Assembly: GCA_030035585.1 (NCBI GenBank)
Contig: CM057465.1
Coordinates: 5,121,501 to 5,185,500, forward strand
DNA: 64,000 nt
Source of the DNA: Dugong dugon
Lineage: Eukaryota > Chordata > Mammalia > Sirenia > Dugongidae
Direction of reading: 5' to 3'
The position numbers and the translations under genes are program-made. Each line of letters opens with the position of its first letter. Position 1 is the first letter of the stretch. Below are positions 46,501 to 58,500 of this stretch, piece after piece. Below the pieces are notes generated by a model that had not been told where the DNA came from, ran no database searches, and saw nothing but the letters and a program-made list of their open reading frames with translations.

Positions 46501-49500
46501 CACTCACTCGAACTCAGGGCAACCTTCCACCTGGTCTCCCTGCCTCCAGACATCTGGGCCCAATTCACCATCAAGAGACCTTCCTAGAAGGTCAAGCCAT
46601 GCCCTGCCCACTGCCTGCCCCTCCCCAGAAGTGGCCGGAGAACCAAGTGGAACTCCTGAGCCAGCTTCACATCTCCACTTTCAGCAGCCCATGAAGAAAC
46701 AGCCGCTGGTACCCTCCTCTCCTTCCCCTGGGGCAAGCAGGTCATTTCTGGAAACTGCCTTCTCTCACTGGAACTTCTGGCAGCATTTTTTCCCTAACGT
46801 TTACTCACTGCTGTGTGTCTTATGGTTCCTAGAAGTAACGTTTATGGGCGAGAAACCCCGTCAGCCACCACATTGATCGTCTGTGACCAGGAAGCAACGC
46901 TGTAAGCACTTTACGTTCCAACACGACAGGCTGCCGCTTACATGTTGGCAGGTCACCATGTCTCAGTTACATTTTAGGATGCCGACTGGGGCCTTGGGGT
47001 GGACAAGTAGCGCCTTATCATTCTTCCCATACAAAATACAGTAAAACGTGTGAAAGGCAGAATCTGTGTGAGATGGAAATCTGTTGGAGAAAAAACTCAA
47101 ACATTTCCCACTAAAACGAACAATAGAAAAGTGGTAAGTCCGCACCCTGTCAGAGGTGTAAAACGGGCAAGACCCGGAAAACAAGCCAGTCCTGTCAATG
47201 TCCGGTTCTCACAGGTTTCACTGTCATAAGAAACAGGACCCCAGGCGTTGTTTCACCCAGGACATCTGATGTTCAGGGACCCATGACTGCCTTCAGTGAG
47301 AGAAGGCAGTGCCTGCATCTGACCGCCGTGGGCTCTGCCACCCCGGACCCCGGAAGCAGGGACAACACGCATCCAACAGCACAGCACTCGTCCCCCACGC
47401 CACACCTTCACTCCCCGTCTCTCTCCAACCAAGTGCTTGGGACCCAGCAGCTGTGACCTCCCCCAGCTCAGTCCTCTCCCATGGCCACAAGGCAACAAGC
47501 TCTTTGCTAGGCACCTGGGCTCAGTGTGGGCTGGGGGCAGTGGGACCTTGAGCCTTTGAGAGAGCGAGCTCACCAGGAAGCAAAGGTGGCACATACGAAA
47601 CATGTGCCTGGGGATCAAACACCAGACAGATAGAAGCATAGGAGGTGTACCTAGGAGGCTGGGTGGGTTCTGGGGAGAGCCTCCAGTGGGGCCTTGAAGG
47701 ATGTAGAGGGGGCATCCTCAGTGGAGGAAACAACCCACCCAACTATCTACCCACCCACCCACCCACTGACCCATCCATCGGTCCATCCATCCATCCACCC
47801 ACCCATCTACCCACCCACCCATTCATCCACCCACCCATCCATACATTCAGCTATCCATCTACTCACCAACCAACCCATCGACCTATCCATTCATCCATCC
47901 ACCCACCCACCCACTCATTCATTCAACCACCCACCTACCTACCCACCCATTCATCCACCCACCCATCCACTCACTCATCCATCCATTCGTGTATCGATCT
48001 ACTTACCAACCCATCGACCCATTTATCCATCCATCTGCCCAACCACCCACTGACCCATCCGTCCATCCATCCACCCACCCATTCATCCATCCATCCATCC
48101 ATCCATTCACTCACCAACCCATCAGCCCATCTGTCCATCCACCCACCCAGTGACCCATCCATCTGTCCATCCATCCATCCACCCAACTATCCACCCATTC
48201 ATCCATCCATCCATGGATCCATCTACTCAACCAACCCACTAGCCCATCTGTCCATCCACCCACTCACCCAACCACTCACTCACTCACCCACTGACCTATC
48301 CACCCATCCACTCTTCCTTCCTTCCATCCATTCTTCCATCCAAATGTGTACTGAGTACCCACTATCTGTCAGATCCTGGGCCCATCCTGTGGGAATTCAC
48401 AGATAAGCAGCAGCTACCTTTACTCTCTCCCAGGTGAGTTCAGCTTGGTAGGGGAGATGAGATGTAGATGAATAAGAGGCCCCTTACGGAGCTGGAACGT
48501 CCAATCACTCCAAGTGCTGCACCGACACTTCACAAGTGCCACTGGATAGCCCCTCGCCACCAGGCCAGCCGCACTCATGCAGACCAAGGTTTCAAGAGGT
48601 GGGGATCACACAAGGAGGTGGCAGAGTATGGACAGGGCATGCTGGCCGGGGGAACTTCTCTGCCCACTGTGCATGCAGGACCTCAAGGGTGTCACTGCAA
48701 GTGGGGAAAGCAGCCCACCCTTCTCACTGGTGGTCCAAGGAGCTGGTGAGCTGTCCAGCGGGGCAGGAGATGGAGAGTTGACAAGAGAGGCTACAGAGAC
48801 GGGCAGTAGCTCCTGACTTAACACTCCCCATGGAGCTTGACTCTGTCATCTTCCAGAACATGAGCAAAGTACCCATCATGTGATCCTGCTGGATCCTGGG
48901 AACAAGCAGCTGAAATAACACGGCCAGGCCACCGAGGTCAAGCTTCCCCTCTGGCTGAATAGTCGGCACCCCAAGAGGACCCGGTGCAGGCCTTGCCCTC
49001 ACCCAGTAATACTGCCTGGTGGGTCAGCTCTCCCTGTGCTCAAAGACCTCCTGTCCCAGACGAGGGCAGTCTCAGGCCAAGCATGGTCAGTGAACAATTA
49101 ACAAAGAGCAGATTTTCATCTAGCAATGGCAGTGATCCAGAAATGTGAAATGCAGAGCCCAGGAGTCAGACATCTAATTTTCTTAAAGGCCATGAAATTT
49201 TAGCTGGACAATAAATAAGGAAAAATGAATAAGACTGAAGAAGAACTGATACCGTTAAATTATGGTGTTGGCGAAGAATATCACATGTACCATGGACTGC
49301 GAGAAGAACAAGTTGGTCTTGGAAGAAATACAGCCAGAACACTCCTTAGAAGCAAGGATGCTGAGACTTTGTCTCATGTACTTTGGACATGTTATCAGAG
49401 GGGACCAGTTCCTGGAGAAGGACATCATGCTTGGTTGAGGGTCAGCGAAAAAGAGGAAGACCCTCAATGAAATGGATTGGCACAGTGGCTGCAACAATGG

Positions 49501-52500
49501 GCTCAAACATAATAACAATTATGAGGATGGGGCAGTACCAGACAGTGTTTTGTTTTGCTGTAGAACGGGTCGCTGTGAGTCGGCATTGTCTCCGCAGTAC
49601 CTAACAACAACAGAAAAAACATGAAATTTTGGGGTTTTTTTTCCTAGAAAAAATCTATATGATACTGATGTCTGTTGTTGTTGGGTGCCATCAAGTCAAT
49701 TTCGACCCACAGTGACCCCATGTGACAGAGCAGAACTGCCCCATAGGGTTTTCTAGGCTGTGATCTTTACAGAAACAGATTGCCAAGTCTTTCTCCCTCA
49801 CAGCCACTGGGTAGGTTTGAACCACCAACCATTTGGTTAGCATCTCTTACCTCTCAGTTAGCATCTCTTATCTATATTATCTGTCTTCATTTTTTCTTAC
49901 TTCTGACCTTGTCTTGTACAAGTTGTGCTGGCTTCCCCAGTACTGTATAGTGTCTTACCCTTCACCAAAGTTACCATTTCTCTATTGTCCATTTAGTGTT
50001 TTCCCATCCCCTCCCCTCCTCTCCCTCATAACCATCAAAGATTGTTTCATGTGTAAACCTTTCCATGAGTTTTGATAATAGTGGTCTCGTACAATATTTG
50101 TCCTTCTGTGATTGACTTATTTTACTCGGTATGCAGCCCTCCAGATTCATCCATGTTGTGAGATGCTTTACAGATGCTTCATAGTTCTTTATCCTTGCGT
50201 AGTACTCCATTGTACCATAGTTTGTTTATCCACTCATATGTTGATGGGCATCTAGGTTGTTTCCATCTTTTTGCTATCGTGAACAATGCTGCAATGAATA
50301 TGGGTGTGCATACGTCTATTTGTGCAATGGCTCTTAATTCTCTAGGATATATTCCTAGCAGTGGGATTGCTGGAACATATGGTATTTCTATTTCTAGCTT
50401 TCTAAGAAAGCACCATATCATTTTCCAAAATGGTTGTACCATTTTGCATTCCTAACAGCTGCGCATAAGAGTTCCAATCTCCCCGCATCCTCTCCAACGT
50501 TTGTTATTTTCTGGTTTTTTTTTTTGATTCGTGTCAGTAATGCCAGGGTGAGACGGTATCTCACAGTGGTTTTGATTTGCATTTCTCTAATGGCTAGTGA
50601 TCATGAGCATGTGTCTGTTAGCCACTTGAATGTCTTCTTTGGTGAAGTGCCTGTTCATTTCCTTTCCCATTTTTTAATTGGATTATTTGTCTTTTTATTA
50701 TAGAGGTGTTGGATTTTCCTGTAGATTTTAGAGATTAGACCTTTGTCAGATTTGTAATAGCCAAAAATTTCTTCCCAATCTGTAGGTTCTCTTTTTACTC
50801 TTTTGGTGAAGTCTTTTGATGAGCATAAGTCTTTAATTTTTAGAAAATCCTAGTTATCTAGCTTATCTTCTGGAGTTTGTGCGTTGTTAGTTATGGTTTC
50901 TATCCTGTTAAAGCCATGTATTAGGGCCTCTTGCGTTGACTCTATTTTTTCTTCTGTGATCTTTATAGTTTTTGGTTTTATATTTAGGTCTTTGATCCAT
51001 TTTGAATTAGTTTTTGTATATGCTGTGAGGTATGAGTCCTGTTTCATTTTTTCTGCAGATGGACATCCAATTTTGCCAGCACCATTTGTTAAAAAAGACT
51101 ATCTTTTCCCCATTTGATGGACTCTGGGCCCTTATCAAAGATCAGGCGACCGTAGGTGTATGGATTTACATCTGGGTTCTCAATTCTGTTCCATTGGTCA
51201 ATGTATCTGTCCTTGTACCAGTACCAGGTTTTTTTGCCTACTGTAGCTGTATAGTAGGTTCTGAGGTCGGGTAGTGCGAGTCCTCCTATTTTATTCTTCT
51301 TCTTCAATGGTGCTTTACTTATCCAGGGCCTCTTCCTTTTCCATATAAAGTTAATGATTAGTTTTTCCATCTCTTTAAAGAATGTTGTTGGTAATTAGAC
51401 AGGGATTGCATTGTATTTGCAGATTGCTTTGGGTAGAGTTGACATTTTCACAATGTTGAGTCTACCTATTCATGAGTATGGTATATTTTTCCATTTATGT
51501 AGCTCTCTTTTGGTTTCTTGCAGTAGTGTTTTGTAGCTTTCTTTGTATAGGCCTTGTACATGGCTGGTTAGATTTATTCCCAAGTATTTTATTTTTTTAG
51601 GGGCTATTATAAATGGTATTGTTTTCCTGATTTTCTCTTTATCATTCTCCTTATTGCTATATAGGAATCCAACTAATTTTTGTATGTTTGTTTTGTACCC
51701 TGCTACTCTGCTGAATCTTTCTATTAGTTCCAGTAGTTTTCTCATGGAGTCTTTTGGGTTTTCTATGTATAGTGTCATATCATCCACAAATAGGGACAGT
51801 TTTACTTTTTCATTACCAACTTGGATGCCCTTTACTTCTTCTTCCTGCCTTATTGCTCTAACTAGGACTTCCACCACAATGTTAAATGGGAGTGGTGAGA
51901 AAGGGCATCCCTCTCTTGTTCCTGATCTCAAGAGGAATGTTTTCAGTCTCTTTCCATTAAGAATGATGTTGGCTGTTGGTTTTGTATAGATGCCCCTTAT
52001 TATGTTGAGGAATTTCCCTTCTATACCTATTGTATTGAGAGTTTTTATCAGGAATGGGTGCTGGACTTCGTCAAATACCTTTTCTGCATCAACTGAGATG
52101 ATCATGTGATTCTTTTATTTATGTGGTGGATTACATTGATTGATTTTCTAATGTTGAACTATTCTTGTATGCCTGTTATGAATCCCACTTGGTCATGATG
52201 TAGTATTTTTTTGATATGATGCTGAATGCTACTTGCTAGAATTTTGTTGAGAACTTTTGCATCTACAAGCATGAGAGATATTGTTTGTAATTTTCTTTTT
52301 GTGGTGTCTTTGCCTGATTTTGGTATAAGGGTTATACTGGTTCATGGAATGTGAATTTGGAAGCATCCTTTACTTTTCTATGTTCTGAAATAGTTTGAGT
52401 AGTACTGGTGTAAGCTCTTCTCTGAATGCTTGGTAGAATTCTCCAGTGAAGCCATCTAGACCAGGGATTTTTTTTGTTGGAAGTTTTTTAATTACCTTTT

Positions 52501-55500
52501 CAGTGTCTTCTCTTGTTATGGGTCTGTTCAGATTTTCAACATCATTTTGTGTTAGTTTGGGTAGGCAGTGTGTTTCTAGAAATTTGTCCATTTCCTCTAG
52601 TTTTTCGAATTTGTTGGAGCTGTCTTCATCTTCTGCTCATTTGATCTGTTTGCTTCCCTCTGTTTGTCTGGGTCACTCACCTGTCATCCATCTACAGTCC
52701 CCAGTCCTGTCCTCATGGATAGAAACCCCTTATTAAATGCATCATGATAGTCCCTGGCCCCTGGAAGTTTATCCTCTCAGTCCAACACCATCAAGTAAAC
52801 AGGAAGAACAGAGGTAGAAACGTTAGACCCCAAAACACCAGATCCATCCAAGGGGCTGTGTCTTCTTTGATTATGTCTTCACCTGACAAGATTCTGTAAC
52901 ATCATTTTCTACACAGAGACTTGAATGAAAATTCTACCTTTTCCTCCGCTGAGCAAAATTTGTTTTCTCTCATCAACAGCTCAGAGAGTTACCTTCCGCT
53001 TCACAATTCATTACTGCTGATGCTGTGTAAATGTTTAGAATAGTTGTTGAATCTGAGACATTCACGCTATTTATAGTTGTGCTATAGGCTTGTGCTGAAT
53101 AAACACAAGAATTCTGATAAATTCTACTTCACGTACTTCCCATCAAAAGACATTTAAAAGATGGTGAATTTATAATTTGTATGCTGCATTTGCATGTTCC
53201 ATCCTGACTGGAGATATAGTCAGAGCTTTGGTTGTAACCAGCCATCTGCGGAAACCAGATCCTCTGGTTACAATATTACATAGCTGCTCATGGGAAGGAT
53301 ACCATAGACTAGCTTCTGGCTCTGAACATTTCTTCTCCTTGACTGTTTCACACACCACATTACAATGCCATGGTGGTTGGCTCCGTGGGCAGGAGGACTA
53401 TTCCTGGAAGCTGTTCTTACACCAGGATCCCTAACAACTCACCTAGCCAACACCTGTGAATGCCTGTAAATGTATCCCACTAAACTTCCCCGCAGGCAGA
53501 CTCCCAAAATGCCCAAAGCTACTCAGCACCACTAGATGACATGGGGGAAGTTGGTGTAAGAAGAGACAGTGGTCTTAGCTAACTGCAGTTAAAGTATCTT
53601 ACTTTTGCAAATTTGACCAAAAGATATGGCCAAGAGAACACATTGCTAGGGTTCCTCCCAGGGCCTTGGAAGGGAGTGGCTCCATAGGAGCCATGGTGCT
53701 GGAGTGTGGTTTATTGATCCCCTTGTTTTTCTATGAGTGTACCACCTGCTTTGGGGTGAAGCCTGTGTAAGCACCTCACAATGCTAGAAAGCTTCAGCTC
53801 CCATAGCGTACACACAGCAAGTGATCACTAAATGCAATTCGTGTACAGAAACTATATGATATCATGCACTTATCCTCAAAAAGAAGTAACAATTGAAATG
53901 TGAAATGGGGCTAAATGAAAATGCATGGCGCTTTTATTTATTCACTTATTTCACAAATTTAGAATCCTCTCTTCAGTCACGAGTCAATCTTCATCTGATG
54001 TCATTTTCTCACTGGAACATTTGTGCCCTTCAATATTTAATAAGCGAAGAAAGAAGCAGTATGCTCTGGCCATTTCCTCTTCTCCATGAAGAAGAATGGC
54101 TGATTTCTGAGAGAAAGTACTAGAGATAATGGAATTTTAACACTGACCACTTAGAAGTTTTACAGATGGGGGAGTAAGGCCCTAAATGGTTCAATGTTCA
54201 CAGTTACCCGCTAATTAGAGGCTGAGTCAAGAACTAGAAGCCTGGCACCCCAACTCCAGACCCAAAGCTCTTTCCATACCCCACACCCGCCCACCCTCCT
54301 GCTGACCAGGGATCAATAAACCAGCACACAGAAATAGGTTTAATGACAACCAGAACATCTCTGTGGATCCCAAGATTTTATTATATCCTTTCTTGTATAC
54401 TACATTCTTCTGGGTACTGAGATGGAAGAGACAATGGAATAAAGGAACAGCTTCTCCTGTGCAAATTCGAACTCTGACCATGTTTTTCTGCAGTTACCTA
54501 GTTGCTCCATTCTCTGAACTCCTACTGTGTCCAAGACATTGTGCTAGATGTTCAGGGTATAAAAGTAAGTAAGCACAGCCCATGTGCTCAAGGCACAGAC
54601 AGCCTGGTAAGAACCACCTATAACTATCCCTAATGGCAAAAGAATGGAGACAATACAATTGTCCATGAACAGGGAACAGGCTGAATAAACCACACTACTC
54701 CACGCTGGATGCAGAGGTAAAACAGAACAGGAACATCCCTATGTACCATTTTGGAGTGATCTCCAGGATATAATGTAAGTGTGGAAAAGAGTAAACGTGC
54801 TAACGTTTATCTAAGAGAAAAGGTAAGAACAAATACACATATTTGCTTCTATAAAAATTTCGGTAGAAGGATACACAGAAAAATTAAAAGAATATTGGTT
54901 ACCTACAGGGGAAGGGTGTGAATAGGGGTGGGAACATAGAGAAAGAAACTCAGCTTCTCTTAATTTACCTTGACTTTGGAACCCTGTAAACAATTTTAGA
55001 TCAGGGATAAAAATTAATTTATAATAGATATATCTACATTGTGTGTTGCTGTTGTTACTAGTTTCGGTTGAGTTGATTCTGACTCACGGCAACTCCACGT
55101 GTGCAGAGTAGAACTGCTATATTGGGTTTTCAAGGCTGTGACCTTTCAGAAGCAGATAACCAGGCCTGTCTTCCCATGCACCTCTGGGTGAGTTTGAACT
55201 ACCAACCTTCCGGGTAGTAGTCAAGTGCTTAACCATTTGCACCATCCAGGGACTCCATGCACAGTAGCACAAAATGATCTCATGTGCCTCCTGACACAGT
55301 GCAGTGACAAGGACACACCATCACTTCTGTGACACTCAGGACAAGACTGCATAACCAGAATCTAATCATGACCAAACAGAACACAGTCTCTTCCATCTCA
55401 GTACCCAGGGACAGTCTACACAATAACTGACCTGTACTCTTCACAAATGTCAATGTCAGGACATCTGTCATGGACTGAATTATGTCCCCCCAAAAATGTG

Positions 55501-58500
55501 TGTATCAATTTGGCTGGGCCATGATTCCCTGTATTGGGTGGTTGTCCTCCATTTTATGATGGTAATTTTATGTTAAAGAGAATTAGGGTGGGATTGTAAC
55601 ACCCTTACTAAAATCACATCCCTGATCCAATGTAAAGGGAGTTTCCCTGGGGTGTGGCCTGCACCACCTGTTATCTGACAAGAGATAAAAGGAAAGGGAA
55701 GCAAGCAGAGAATTGGGGACCTCATACCACCAAGAAAGCAGTGCTGGGAGCAGAGTGCGTCCTTTGGACCTGAGGTTCCTGCATGAAGAAGCTCCTAGTC
55801 CGGGGGAACATTGATGAGAAGGCCGACAGAGAGAGAAAGCCTTCCCCTGGAGCTGACCCCCTGAATTTGGACTTTTGGCCTACTTTCCTGTGAGGAAATA
55901 AATTTCTCTTTGTTAAAGTCGTCCGCTTGCTGTATTTCTGTTACAGCAGCACTAGATGACCAAGACACCCAAGGGAAGACAGAGGGGCGGCTCCAGATTA
56001 AAGCAGACTAAAGAGACAGGACAAATGAATGCAGTGTGTGAGCCGGGGTTTTAGTTTGCTATAAAGGACATTATTGGGACAAATGGTGAAAACTGAATAA
56101 GGTCTTATAGTATTGCATCAGTGTTCATTTCCTGACTTTGATAACTGTACTGTGGTTATATATCCTTGCTTTCAGGAAATACACAACAGAGGATTGCAAG
56201 CTCAAGGGGGCATCATGTCTGCAAATGACTCTCAAACAGCTAAAAAAAAAAAAAAAAAAGATAGATAAGATGGATGGATAGACAGATGGGAGGATAGGTG
56301 GATGATGGATGGATGGATGGGGTGGGTGGGTGGATCGATGATGGATGGGTGGGTGGATAGGGGAGTGGGTGGATGGATGGGAGAGTGGGTGGATGGATGG
56401 ATGGATGGATGGATGGATGGATGGATGGGTGGATGGGTGGATGGGTGGGAGGGTGGGTGGGTGGATGGATGGATGGATGGATGGATGGATGGATGGATGG
56501 ATGGGTAGGAGGGAAGGAGGGGGCACTGATAAAGCAAATTGGTAAAATATTAACCTTTGGGGAATAATCTAGGTGAAGAGTATAGGAAATTCTTTGTACT
56601 ATTTTTGTAACTTTTCTGTAAGTCTAAAATTGTGTCTAATAAAAAGTTAAAATTAAAAAACCCCAGCAATTCTTAAAAATCTAAAGTGGAAAAAAATAAA
56701 TAAATAAGGCCAACTCTGTGCTGAGTTGATGACACAGCCACAGAGAAGGAGAACACCCCCTGCCCGTGACTTTAAAGCTCAGTGATGTGACTGCGCTACC
56801 CTGGGAACAAAAGAACTAGAAATGAACATAAACAAACACAGTTTTTAGGAATCCCTACTGTTGACGGTAGTACTGCTGCTTTATTCTGCACTATTACAGG
56901 ATTAAAACAAACAAGTAGTTGTTGGTACCACTCACTGAAAACCAGGATCTCAGCACGGAGACAGAAGTTAGATGAGGGGAGGAGAAAACCCCATGGTCCT
57001 GGATGTGAATTCAAGTCATCTCACGATGCCCCAGCCCTGTCCACAGAAAGGCTGGATACCAGCCAGCAGCAGCGAGTGCCCTGGAATCTTCACTGAGTCT
57101 CTGCATACCATTTTCCACCAAAATGAACCAGGGCTCTTTGGAGAGGTGGTTAATTCTAGATCTGAGGGAGGAAATGGTTAAGAGGAACCTGGAATATCTT
57201 GTAACACCAAAAAGCAAGGGCCGCTCAGACCACAGGGGTGAGTGTCAAGAAGACGGTAACTGATCATAACAACACCTCAAATACGGTTAAACCCACGATC
57301 TCATGACGATACCAAACGTGAATAACACCATCGCTGGTCACCTCTGGAATCAGCTCATTATTCTGAAAACTGGAAACTAAAGGGGGGAAATTAAACATGC
57401 CTCCTGACTTTCCTGTATGAATGATATCTCAGGCGGACCAAGTAGTTGATGAAGGGACTCTGGTTTTCAGAAATACATCAGGTATGAAGAAAAAAGGCAG
57501 AAGTAGAAAAATGACCATTCTCAGCCTCTCATGAAATGGTCTACCACCCATCTGTCAGTTTGTTGAACTGTGGTGGCCTGTGTGTTGCTGTGACACTGGA
57601 AGCTATGCCACTAGCATGTCAAATACCAGCAGGGTCACCCGTGGTGGACAGGTTTCAGTGGAGCTTCCAGACTAGGAAGAAAGGCCTGGAGATCCACTTC
57701 CAAAAATTAGCCAATGAAAACCTTATGGATCACAGAACACTGTCTGACTTGCTTGCTTTGAGCACATCATCAGGAAGGATTAATCACTAGAGGAGGACAT
57801 CTTGTTTGGAGAAGCAGAGGGTCAATGAGAGTGAGGGGGACCCTCGGTGAGATCTGACACAGGAGCTCCAACCATGTACTCAAACATGCTGGTGATTGGG
57901 AGGATGACGCAGGACTGAGTAATGTTGCATTAGGTTGTACATAAGGTTGCTGTTATGGATTGAACTGTGTCTCCCAAAAATACACGTTACAATTCCTATC
58001 CTCTATACTTATGGATGTAATCCCACTTGGAAACAGGGTTTTCTTTATTATGTTAATGAGGTGATATCAGGGTCCAGTGTGTCTTAAACTAATCACCTTT
58101 GAGATATAAACCAAGCTGACCAGGCACAGGCAAGCAAGCACAGATGGGGGAAGACAGACACCACGCCACATGAGATCTCCAAACAATCAAGAAACAGAAG
58201 CTGAAAAGAGACAAGGACCTTCCCCTAGAGCCAGAGAGGGGGAACCATCCCCTAGAGCCAGCACCCTGAATTCAGACTTCTAGCCTCCTACACTGTGAGA
58301 AAATAAATTTCTGTTTGTTAAAGCCACCCCCTTGTGGTATTTCTGTTACAGGAACAGATAGTCGCCATGAGTCAGAGTCGATTTGACGGCAGCTATCACC
58401 ATCATCATTGAAATGATGAGTCTTAGCAATAATCAAGACCCTAACATTAAAGATAAGCTCACCTCCTAGAAGGACACACTATTAACGAAGGAACCCCCCA

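Noticed and set aside
47645-48406. 253-codon Pro/His/Ser/Ile frame
   Set aside because: Translation of the CCAT/CCAC tetranucleotide repeat.
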